Source of the DNA: Rhizoctonia solani
Taxonomy: Eukaryota; Basidiomycota; Agaricomycetes; Cantharellales; Ceratobasidiaceae
NCBI RefSeq assembly: GCF_016906535.1
Contig: NC_057372.1
Location: 229,501-293,500, forward strand
Length of the DNA stretch: 64,000 nt
Reading direction: 5' to 3'
Under the pieces are notes generated by a model. The model was not told the DNA's origin. It saw only the letters and a list, made by a program, of their open reading frames with translations, and made no database searches. Positions 1 through 10,176 of the stretch are shown in pieces (position 1 is the stretch's first letter; every line of letters starts with the position of its first letter). The position numbers and the translations under genes were made by a program.

Positions 1-1488
1 CTGGGTTAGTGAATACTCTAATTGCTACTTCTGTAGTTTGATTAAGTATCTCTGTTTGTCCATCACTCTGAGGATGATGTGCTGTAGTGAGTACTTGCTG
101 AATTCCTAACATGCTAACTAAGTGACCCCAAAAGGCTCCTGTCCATCTGGCATCTCTATCAGTGATTACTTGCCAAGGCAAACCATAGTGACACCATATG
201 TGGTCATGGAACAGTTGCGCTGTTTGTACTTCATCTATCTGAGTGTGTCATGACCTTCATTGGCATGACATAATTTTCTACTATTTTATACTTTTTTTCC
301 AAGACAGTTTCCTTTTCTGGTATATATTTATGACTCATCAAGATCACATGACATATTTGATATATGATGTGAAATTGTGAATGATTCATGCTTTGTTTTT
401 TTGTTTGATGTGGCTCTCTTCATGTATATAAACCAGGTCAAGTTGCCACTAGAACAGCAAGACTTGACCTCTTTGTCAATTTACCCCAGCTTACACCTAC
501 CCTTTGCCCAGGCCCATAGTTGGCCAGTAGTGCACCTTACTACTACATCCATATCCAGGCCTTTGTTGCCCTCTACCCATCTTCATTACCCCTGGACCCT
601 AGCTGTCCCTCTACCCAGTATCATAGTCCATTGGTGATAGGGCCACGGATTCTAAGCCCCTCTTGTACCATAGGTCTGAGCTGAGTTGTGACAGAGTGGT
701 ACATGGGATGAAATGTCCATACTTAGTTAGTTTGTCCACAATAACTAGAATAGCGTTGTAGTTGTTACTTAGTGGAAGATCCATGATGAAGTCCATTGAT
801 ACTACTTCAAAAGGCTGTTGTGGAATAGGCAAAGGTTGAAGGAATCCTCTGGGTCCATGCTGTCAATGTCCTGCTTTCTGACAGATATCACAAGTGTGTA
901 CATACTTCTGAATGCTTCTAGCCATCTTAGGCCAATAGTAAACAGAAGCAATTTGATGATATGTCTTAGCATAACCAGCATGTGCTCCTTGATTGAGGTT
1001 ATCATGGTTTTCCTTCAAGATTTCTACTTGTAGATCCTTAGGTATGCATAGCCAGTACTTTTCCTGAGAGTCTATGAAGTAGATCAATCCATTATCTCCT
1101 ATCTGGTATTGATGGAAGGGTGGATTGAGTGGATTGTGGTGCAATTGGAACTCTTCCATCACTTGCTTAAAATGGGAGTCCTTCTTGTATGCTTCTATGA
1201 ACCTTGTGATTTCTTCTGAGTTTATTGATATTTCCACAGAGTATGATGTAGTTGTTTGATAAGAGATAGCTTCTGCTGGTGTGAGTATCCACTTCTTGAT
1301 GGGCTTCTGACTATTTCCAATTTTGTAACTCTGGGTGAATACACTTGCAACTCTGAGAAGTTTCTCTTCAAAACATTCATGTATCTCCTTATAGAGGTTT
1401 CTTAATGGGTCTCCCTCCATATTGAGCTTGAGTGGAGTTGATTGATATGCCAGAGGGCTGGTATGATATGGGGTTCTCCTTCTAAGTC
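1..1488 (-). pseudogene. Element A: integrase end of gypsy-like pol (interrupted)
   Basis: This is the 3' part of a Ty3/gypsy-like pol read right to left and running off the window start. Bases 1420 to about 863 encode the linker and the HHCC zinc finger (a GAHAGYAKTYHQ stretch, then CDIC). Bases 832-699 and 239-1 encode the integrase core, including a VITDRDA motif and HHPQSDGQTE. The frame is broken by an in-frame TGA just after the zinc finger (about 860) and by a solo LTR at 246-693. The upstream RNase H half lies at 14651-15690, separated by the insertion of element B. Across the TTGAG target-site duplication the two halves read on without loss. The copy is clearly defective. Confidence 0.85.
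246..693 (+). mobile_element. L1-family solo LTR inside element A integrase
   Basis: A 448-bp unit begins TGTCATGACC and ends GAGTTGTGACA, flanked on both sides by GAGTG (241-245 and 694-698). It matches the LTRs of element B in the opposite orientation. Its single-copy state with a perfect 5-bp duplication marks it as a solo LTR left by LTR-LTR recombination. Confidence 0.9.
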
Positions 1489-1493
1489 TTGAG

Positions 1494-1939
1494 TGTCACG
1501 ACTCAGCTCGGACCTATGGTTCAAGGGGGTTTAAAGTCCGTGGCACTATCACCAATGGACTATGAGACAGGTAGAGGGGCGACAAGGGCCCAGGGGTTAT
1601 GGATAGGGTAGAGAGGCAACAAGGGCCTAGGGTTATGATTCTTAAGTAATGTGCACTTAGCCAACTAGGGGCTTGGGCAAGGGATAGGTAAGAGTTGAGG
1701 TGAATTGACAAAGAGGTCAAGTCTTGCTGTTTTAGCGGCGACTTGACCTGGTTTAAATACATGAGAAGAGCCACATCAAAAACAACAATACAAAACAGTG
1801 AGTCATTTACAATTTCACATCATATCAAATATGTCACGTGATCTTGATGAGTCATAAATATATACCAAAAAAGGAAACTATCTCGGAAAAAAGGTAGAAA
1901 ATAGTAAAAAGTCATGTCATGCCAATGATGGTCATGACA
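1494..1939 (-). repeat. 3' LTR of element B (L1 family)
   Basis: It begins TGTCATGACC on minus at 1939 and ends GTCGTGACA at 1494. Just upstream on the minus strand (1940-1952) is a purine-rich tract, GAAGAGGGGGTAA, the expected polypurine tract for plus-strand priming. It closely matches the LTR at 14198-14645. Confidence 0.9.
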
Positions 1940-1950
1940 TTACCCCCTCT

Positions 1951-4900
1951 TCAAGCTCCAACTGCATCAGGATGTTCCATGTGGAATTCTTCTATGGCTT
2001 CTTGAGCGTTACCCACATTATCCACTGGTTCCCACGAGTTGCTTCCTTCGTTGTATCCCTTCCACTTAACTAAATACCAGAGTTTCTTTGATTTGCCACG
2101 CCCTTTCCATTTGCTGTCCAGGATTCTTTCAACTTCATATTCTTCCTCACCTTCTTCTGTAATAATAGGTGCAGGTTGAGGAGGGTCGCGTCCATGAGGG
2201 TCAGGATGGAATTTTGTCAGAAGATTAATGTGAAAGACTGGATGTATGCGCATGGTATGAGGTAGTTGTAATTTATATGCATGCAATCCAATTTTTTCAA
2301 TTACCAAGTAGGGACCTAGCTTCTTGTGGCTAAGCTTGATGGATGGTCTATTGGTGGATATATTCTGATGACTTAGCCAAACTTTGTTCCCTACTTGAAT
2401 TTCTTCTTCTTCTCTGTGACGTTGATCGTAGAAGTGTTTCATCCTTTCTTGGGATATTGATAACGTTGCCTTGACTTCATCATAGCCCTTTTCTAAGAAT
2501 TCTGCATGTTCGTCTGCGTTAGGGACTGACTCATCTGACTTTTGACCAACTGTAAATCTTGGATTATAGCCGTAACATATTTGGAAAGGGGATTTGCCTG
2601 TGGAAGTCTGTTTCAAATTGTTCAAAGCAAATTTGGCCAATGGCAATAGTGATACCCAGTCTGATTGACAATGATTCCCGAACATACGTATAAAGATCTT
2701 GGCCTCTTGTTGTATTCGTTCTGTTTGACCATCTGTTTGAGGATGGTAGGCTGTAGAATATGTAGGCTTGATGTCTAGCCTTTTATATAGATGACGAATA
2801 AACTTGGCATTAAATGTAGGACCTCTATCTGAAACGGTACTCCTGGGGAGGCCATGTAACTTCCAGATGTATGTGATGAATAAGTTGGCAATGTCAATAG
2901 CCGACGCTGTGGATTGGGTAGGAATAAAATGGACCATTTTTGAAAATCAATCAATCACGGTTAGGATAGCATCAAAGCCTTCTGAAACCGGTAATCCCAC
3001 AATCATGTCATAAGCTATATCTTCCCAGGGGCGTTCAGGAATTGTAATGGCTTTAGCAGCCTACAGGTACTTGATTTGTTGGTTTGGACCTGATACAGGT
3101 TTTGCAGTGGCTGACATAAGAGTTGACAAACTTTTTCAGCGATGGCCAGTAATAACTTCTGGAAATAAGTTCTAATGTCCTGGCTTGTCCTGGGTGTCCC
3201 GCCGCCAAGGCGTCATGCCTAGATTCTAGGATAAGGTTCCTAATGGTATTGTCTTTCGGTACAAAGATTTTTCCTTGATACCATAGTAGTCCTTCTCTTA
3301 ATTCCCAATCCAAGACCTTTTCCTTGTTCTGGAGTTTGAGCAGAATCTCTTTTAGACGGTCATCCTCGTAAATAGCTTTGCCAATTAAATCATTGATTTC
3401 TTGATCCGGGGTGATTGATGCAATGAAAAGTTCCGGTTTCAGGAGAACTTGGTTCTCTACCCCCCCTTCAAGGGGTACCAAATCATAGCGCCGCGAAAGG
3501 ATATTGGCCTTCTTATTCTGTGCCCCAGGCCTGTAAATGATCTGGAAATTATAGTCCACTAGGAAATTTGCCCATCGAATCTGTCGTTTATTCAAGGATT
3601 GTGATGTGGAGAAGTATTCCAAGTTCTTATGATCCGTTGGAACTTGGACTGGTAATTCTGATCCTTCCAGTAGGTGGCGCCATTCTTTAAATGCCCTGAT
3701 AACTGCCAGTAATTCCTTGTCAAAGATATCGTAGTTCTTTTCGGCTGGGGATAGGGATTTAGATAAATAGGCTACAGGGGCTAATTTCCCTTCTAGATTA
3801 CGTTGAGATAGTATCGCTCCAGTGGCATAATCCGAGGCGTCACATTCCACATAGAATTGTTTCGTGGTGTCTGGTTGTAGAAGCAGAGGTGCTGATGTAA
3901 GACATTTCTTCAGACCATCAAAGGATTGTTGTTCCGCCTGTTCCCATTTCCACTATCTTTTTTGAGCAGGTTGTACAAAGGTTGTGCCATGTTGCCAAAA
4001 TTAGGGATAAATCGTCTATAAAAGTTTACAAATCCTAAGAATTCTTGGATGTTCTTCACATTCTTAGGTGTTGACCAGTTCATAGCATCTGTAACTTTAG
4101 ACTGATCCACTTCTATACCAAATTTGGATATAATAAACCCTAAGTAATTGATTTTTTTGATGTGGAAATGACATTTTTCAATGTTGCAGAAGAGATCATT
4201 GTCTTGTAACCTTTTAAGTACTTCTCGTACATGAGCTTCGTGATCCTTTTTGTTCAAAGAGAATACCAGAATGTCGTCCAAATAAATGATGACGTAGACA
4301 TCCAGAAGATCCCTGAATATCTCATTCATCATGTCTTGAAAAGCCGCCGGTGCATTTGTTAATCCAAAAGGCATGACCAAATATTCAAATAGTCCGTATT
4401 TTGTTTTGAAAGCGGTTTTCCATTCATCGCCTTCTTTGATTTGGACTAGGTTGTATCCTGCCTTGAGATCGAATTTGCTAAAGATCTTAGCACCTTGTAA
4501 TTTCTTGATGAGATTCTGTGGCAAGGGCAGGGGATAGACGTTTTTCTTGGTCATACTGTTCAGACGCCAATAGTCCACACACATGCGTAACTTCCCATTT
4601 TTCTTTTTGACAAATAATATGGGAGAGGCCATAGGGGATTTAGACGGGCGGATTAAACCTGCTTTGAGTTGTTTCTCAATGGTTTCTTTAAGTTCCGCAT
4701 CCTCCCTTCGACCTAAACTGTATATGGGACCATGTTGTGGTCGCGCATCCGGAAGTAACTCAATGGCAATATCGTAAGGCCGGTGGGGTGGCAATTTGGA
4801 TGATTCTTCCTCAGAGAAGACCTTGGAAAATTCTTGATAAGGTAGTGGTATTTCTTCTACTGCCTTGAGTTCTAAGACAGCGGGTACAGACAGACAATTA

Positions 4901-5364
4901 TTGGAACAATATAACGAGTTGAAAACAAGCGTATGTTTTTCCCATGATATTTGGGGATTGTGCTTTTTTAACCACAACATCCCTAAAACTAATTGATGGT
5001 TGCCAATATTGGAAATATGGCACTCTAATTCTTTGGTGTGGTTGCCAATGGTACATTTAAACCAAGTAAAATGAGTGATTTGGCCAGAATCAATTTCTTG
5101 GCCATCAATAACGCGTAGTTTCTTGGGAATTGGATGTATATAGGTTGGAAGCCGATAGGTTTCTACTAAAAGAGGGTGGATGAAGCAAGAAGTTGCCCCA
5201 GAGTCAATCATGGCTTTTCCTTGAAAAGGTTTAGCCAAAAAACTTGTTTTTTGGGTTTTAGGAGTCTCACACGGATTTGCAGAGAACGATGCATATATTT
5301 GAGATGTATTACATAAAGAGAGTATTTCGAAATCATTGTTTACATAATGCAAATCCGCAAGCAT
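1951..5364 (-). pseudogene. Element B pol: protease, RT, RNase H, integrase, chromodomain (broken)
   Basis: Three open stretches make one former polyprotein. Bases 5364-3910 hold an aspartic protease (IDSGATSCF) and reverse transcriptase with the catalytic IIYLDDIL motif. Bases 3850-3053 hold RNase H (ECDASDYATGA) and the integrase HHCC finger. Bases 2937-1951 hold the integrase core (SDRGPTF, HPQTDGQTER) and a C-terminal chromodomain (WYLVKWKGY). Single-base frameshifts lie near 3,950 and 3,045, and near 2,945 a TGA replaces the usual TGG of an IDWFSK-type motif. The chromodomain places B among chromoviruses, whose integrases are known to target modified histones. This copy cannot make the full protein. 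Confidence 0.92.
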
Positions 5365-5384
5365 ACAGCCAAGTGCCTTACTCC

Positions 5385-7398
5385 TTAGTTGGCCTTGGCT
5401 TTTCCTTTTCCCAACTCTTCCTCATCAGAGACGATTTCAATCCTATTTTCTTCTTTAGGCCTTTCCCAAGACCATTCGACATTAGCCACATGTCCAGACA
5501 TAGGCTTAGAGGGACAGTTGCGTGCAAAATGGCCCTTTCCGCCGCACACATGGCAGGTTAGATTTGCAAAACCCCTTCCATCAAGATCCATGGGGCCTGG
5601 ACCCTTGCTTGTGGCTAACACCGGAACAGGGGCAACAATTGGTTTAACTGGGGCGGCCGCTGCAGGACGCTCATCCTTTTTTAGGGAGGGGAATGGGATC
5701 ATGGTGTCCTTGGATTCTCCATTCCAACGAACATTTGGCATATTGCCAGAGGTAGTGCAAACAATTGAAGTGATAGCGCCTTTCTTGGCGCGGCGGGTGG
5801 TTGGGTCAATCATATAAACATTGTCTCCCACATTGAGACAAGTGCGGTTGGAAGGGGGAATGGAAGTGGTAGTGGGGGCGGCATTGGCAGGGGCGCGGAC
5901 TGTAGAGACAGAAGGATGAGATAAGCGTGTAGATTCGATATGGTTTGCAATCTCCTCTGCCTTATCATAGACTTGTTGGGCAGTAGCGCGGCGCCATTGG
6001 AACATAGTTGACAGCATGATGTCCTTAATATTGTTTTGGAGGCCATCATAGTACTTATTGCGCAGGGTTTCGTCACTATATCCCAGGGAAACAGAGTATT
6101 GTTGAAATTCCCGGGTGTATTCTTGTACCAAAGCCTTCTGCCGCAAGTTGTTCCATTTTTGGCGGTACTTTTCATCACAATTTGTGTCCACATAATGTTT
6201 AGTGAACTCTGCCCAGAATACATCAATATCTTCCAATAATGGGACCGCTTCTCCCCTAAACACCTTTCTTTCCTTGTATGGGCGTACCCAATCTTCTGCT
6301 GCTCCCTCAAAATATGATGTCACCCACAAAATTTTTCTTCATGGGACCGGTTTGCTCCCTTTGCCCTTATGTAAGCCTAGCAGGCAATAAAAAAATTGAG
6401 GGCGTCTTCTTTTTTGCCACTAAACTTGTTTGGCTTGGCAAATTTTAAATTGGAATTAGAAGACGTAGGGGCAGGTGGGGGATTAATAGTGGTGGCAGTG
6501 CCAGCAGGTGGGGGCAGTGGAGGTGGAACTGTGGAACGAGAGGAAGATTGATGAAGAAGTTGATCTTGCACAGCCTGAATGGACGCGGCCGCCCCTTGAA
6601 TTTGGTTTGAATAGAAAATATGTTGATTACGCAATTGATCGCGATGTTCCTCAAGTTCCGCCCTTAACAACGCTATTTGATTGTGTTGTGCTTTGTAAGC
6701 GCTTTGTAGTTGTGAAAATTCCTTTTTTAGCACAATCATATTTTGGGCAACCATATTTAATAATTCTCAATCAGACATGTGGTCAAAAGACATAGGAGAA
6801 TATACATGAGGCAGCACAGCCGCAGGAGCAGGGGTATGTGTTCAAGAAGAAGGGGCAGACCACCCCGATTGGATTTGGGAGGGGATCAGACTAGTTTCTC
6901 CCATCTCGCCCAAACCAGGCATTGTCATATGAGACTGCAAAAACTCATATTCTTTGTAATAATGGATTCGACCCTTTCCGTCTTGGGTGATATCCTGGAT
7001 AGAACAATGGAAATTGTCTAACTCGAGTTCTTTTTCAACCAACAACCGGTCTTTTTCCTCGATAATGCGCTCTTGCTCTTCAATAGTTAGAGCAAGATTG
7101 CGGTTATGAGATTCGAGGTTTGCGATCAGATTTCTATGTTCCTGTGCCTCTGTTTTGTATATAGTTTAAGGCGCTCAGCAAAGGATCGATGACTTTTTAT
7201 GATTGCAATGTTTTGAACAAGACCAGGTTCTTTGATTCGTGCTATGTGTTCTTCGAGGTTCTCAATTCGACCCAAAAGAATATGGTTGATGTCAAGGAGA
7301 GTTTTTTCAAGGTAGAGGTATCGAGTGACAACGGAATAGGGCCAGAAGATGGCAAAAAGAATAAGATCTAGAAAATCAAACACTAGATGCGTTCCCAA
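5385..7398 (-). pseudogene. Element B gag (broken)
   Basis: The best-preserved part (6329-5385) contains the retroviral-type capsid-like region and a CCHC zinc knuckle (CHVCGGKGHFARNCP), then a stop at 5385. An upstream segment (6754-6377) is glutamine-rich, predicted coiled coil, followed by a proline-rich stretch, and is separated by a TAG and a frameshift near 6,340. Further coiled-coil fragments (7398-7126 and about 7115-6842) look like an N-terminal extension. The true start is uncertain because several frameshifts intervene and the longest fragment has no ATG. Confidence 0.75.
5406..5412 (-). promoter_or_regulatory. Putative -1 frameshift heptamer GGGAAAA in element B
   Basis: In the gag frame this reads G GGA AAA, the canonical X XXY YYZ form, six codons before the gag stop. 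Pol is in the -1 frame and open from this point into the 5364 ORF. The same heptamer sits at the same kind of junction in elements C and D. Confidence 0.65.
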
Positions 7399-7670
7399 TA
7401 TAAATTGGTACTCGGTCAGATAGGCAAAACGGGTTTATAGTTCAAGCTACTAACTGTTTGCTTCCCCACTAGCGTTAAACAATCCTTTTACTAAAATCAG
7501 CAGCTGTGTACAAGCGTGATATTAGTCAGGGTTTTTGTAAGCAGAGGTTCAGCTGACTAACAGCGTATGACTAAAGGTGCGGACACCCTGGTATGCAGAC
7601 GATTGCTAGCAAGGGGCTATCCCGCGGCTTTACTGACACTTGTATTCCTGTCTTTGATTATTACACAGGG

Positions 7671-8251
7671 TGTCGTAGACACAATTGATACCAGGGAATT
7701 TATTCCCATTTTCTCGAATTTAAACGAAATAGAACAAACAACATTTTCGATCACGTGACCTCGGCGCTTATATCATACGCTAAGCGCCGAGCCACGTCCC
7801 CTTCCGCGCTTAGTCAGCATACGTAGCCACCTCCACCAATGACATCACTATGACACGTCAGTGACACGTATGCATGAGTAAGGCCGACTGCGGATTGGGT
7901 TCTTATTGGATTAGGTATTTGACACCATGTATTTGTAATTAGTTGAACTGTAGAATATATAAGGAGGCCAACCGACCATGGTAACACCCAGGTCGATTAC
8001 CTCTTGTCGCATCACCCATTGTACGAGGGCCTTACAGCCCAGTAAGCTTTACTTAGTTACTTAGTCTACACCGCCTTAAGCGGCCTCTACGCTGTACTTA
8101 GATAGCTCGTCGTCGCCCTTACAGGTCTTGACACCGTAGTATAGTTGGTCGTCGTCGTAGGTAGCTTGCCCACCGCCTTAAGCGGTCCTTACTTAGTCAC
8201 ACCCGGCCGCAAGCGCCCACCTCCTTGACGTCCTTACAGACGTCTAGGACA
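7671..8251 (+). repeat. 5' LTR of element C (L4 family)
   Basis: It starts TGTCGTAGACAC and ends GTCTAGGACA. It contains a CACGTG box, an inverted repeat CTCGGCGCTTA/TAAGCGCCGAG, and a TATA box at 7956-7962. The L4 family is the commonest LTR here: elements C, D and E plus solo copies at 24383, 31861 and 35106. Confidence 0.95.
7956..8002 (+). promoter_or_regulatory. Core promoter and predicted transcript start of element C
   Basis: TATATAA at 7956-7962 is followed 34 nt later by AGGTCGATTACCT (7990-8002). This segment is complementary (one mismatch over 12) to the primer-binding site at 8254-8265. In Tf1-type self-priming the transcript 5' end pairs with the PBS, so this placement predicts the start site. 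Confidence 0.65.
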
Positions 8252-8253
8252 CT

Positions 8254-8265
8254 AGGTAATCAACC
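8254..8265 (+). other. Self-priming-type primer-binding site of element C
   Basis: AGGTAATCAACC lies two bases after the 5' LTR. It does not begin TGG as tRNA-primed sites do. It is complementary to the predicted transcript 5' end inside the LTR, with one mismatch in C. The equivalent site in D is a perfect 13-nt match. Confidence 0.65.
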
Positions 8266-8745
8266 TTAAGTCGGTTGCAAACCGTGCCCACTAGCACACC
8301 CCCACTCAGACTTGACAAACGAGAAGGCCCCCTGTACTAGCACGAGGGAAATCAGGTGATCGGACTCGCCTTTTGCTGTCAATAATCAAACCAGCGTTGG
8401 TCCCACCTAGTACCAAATTGCTACAAGGCAGACGGGTTCTAATTGTCCGCATACCACCGGTCACCGCACCATTTGTCAGCGGACTCAATCAGCAGATCCA
8501 CCCGCTTGCAGAAAGCCCGCTCTACATCACGCCTGCTCACGGCTGCTGATTAGTTGTAGGGACTGTCCAACGCTAGGCGGTTGACGCAGACTCTTAGCGC
8601 CAGAACAATAAAGCGCCCCATAAGCCCTGCTACAGGCACCATCTCCCCCACATCGCCCACCATTACTTCCCGCACCCCCTCTCGCGCTTCCTCCCGCGCC
8701 TCCCAGCGCACTGCTTCCCACCAAGGCCGCTCATATCCTCATGAG

Positions 8746-10099
8746 ATGGCAACCCGCTCCCGGAGCTCCGCTTGTCCCCAATCCCCTCTCAATCAAGGAG
8801 AGCTGGGACCCACTCTTCTGGCAACCACCGATGAGTCAGCAAGCCTCAAACCCGAGGTCTACGGGGAAGTCTCCCTCAGCCGAGCAATCTCCCTCATCTT
8901 GGGATTGCAAAATCAAGTCCTCCGGCTCGAGCGGGAACTTGAGGAAACAAAGGAAGCAACCAAGGAAGCTCGAGACTGGATGGGCGCAGTCGATCAAGCC
9001 ATCACTCGCATCAAGGCTAGGGGTGGAGCCCCACACACCAGAAGACCGGAAACCTCCGGCAGTCGAGGCCACGCCCAGGCCCTTACCAAAAACCGACACT
9101 TTTCCAGCGCCTAGTGCGCCCCTCATCTCCTGGGCCAACCCAACCAAAGTTCCTCCTGCCTTTGCACAGCCAACTCCCGTCCGGGCTCCCCCGCGAGTCA
9201 TTACTCCCCCTCCACCTTTGCCTATCCGCCTCCGTTCCCCCCAAATCCCACAGCCAGCGGCCCCTATGACCACTTATCAACCCCCAGTCAAGGTAGATCA
9301 CCCTGACGCCTACACTGGGAAGATCGGGAACAAAGCCCGCCAATGGCTCACGCGGATGTTGGCATGGGTACGTCTGAATCAACGGATGTTCCCAACCAAT
9401 CAGGAGACCCTGTCATTCCTCCTGATGAACATGAAGGACGTGGCAGGAGCCTGGGCTCATCCTCATCTTGACCAACTAGGGTCCCATAGGGCCTTGATCC
9501 AATCGGTTGATGATTTCAGGACGGAGTTTTTAGCTGCATTCGGCAACCCGGATGCCACGCGAGCTGCTGAGCGGCAAATCACCCACCTCACTCAGACAGG
9601 AACCTGTGCTGAGTACATCACAAAGTTCAGGACCATCGCCATGGACCTGGACTGGAACAACGCTGCCCTTCGCGGGCAATTCGCACGTGGCCTCCACTGG
9701 GAGGTCAGCCGCCTCATTGCCACCCGAGAGCGGCGCCCCACCACACTCCTTGAGCTGCAGAACGTGGCTCTGGTCATTGACAACGCCCTCCGCGAGGAGC
9801 GTGCCAGCCACCCGCCGAAGGGTAATAAGTCTGGTGCCTCTTCCACCACCCCCAACAGGGGGGCGAGTACCGGCCAACCGGCCACAAGACCAGGGCGCCT
9901 ATCCAGCGATCCTAACTTTGTCTCCGAGGAGGAGCGTAACCGCCGCAGGGCTGAAGGCCTCTGCATCAAATGCGGGAAAGCAGGGCATAAGTTTGCGGAG
10001 TGCCGCACTGGATGGAAGGCCACGCCTAAGGAGGAAGGCGTCAAAAAGGAAACCGCCAAAATTGGCAAAGAATCTGGACCCGACTCGGGAAAAGACTAA
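8746..10099 (+). pseudogene. Element C gag, one base short
   Basis: The start at 8746 (MATRSRSS) matches the Gag start of sister element D (52805). Domains in order are a coiled coil (leucine/glutamate heptads, 8880-9010), a proline-rich linker, a capsid-like region (9280-9760) and a CCHC knuckle (CIKCGKAGHKFAEC, 9962-10003). Compared with D, C lacks one base in a C run near 9034, so the frame from 8746 leaves the frame that ends at 10099. The 452-residue frame from 8741 is the correct one only downstream of that point. The coiled-coil and capsid regions would assemble the particle, and the knuckle would bind RNA. Confidence 0.85.
10087..10093 (+). promoter_or_regulatory. Putative -1 frameshift heptamer GGGAAAA in element C
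   Basis: In the gag frame it reads TCG GGA AAA GAC TAA, so a perfect G GGA AAA heptamer sits one codon before the gag stop. The -1 frame is open from here through 10177 into pol. D has the identical heptamer and spacing, and lacks the ATG with which C could start pol independently, which argues for frameshifting. Confidence 0.72.
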
Positions 10100-10176
10100 G
10101 GGTACCTGCTGCTGCGCGCAAGGACCCCAAGGACTCTGGCTCATGTATCAAAATATGTAATATATCTAGTAGTAAA

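Noticed and set aside
5389..5817. Plus-strand ORFs of 94-142 codons over element B gag
   Set aside because: They are antisense shadows of the Gag frame with no domain of their own.
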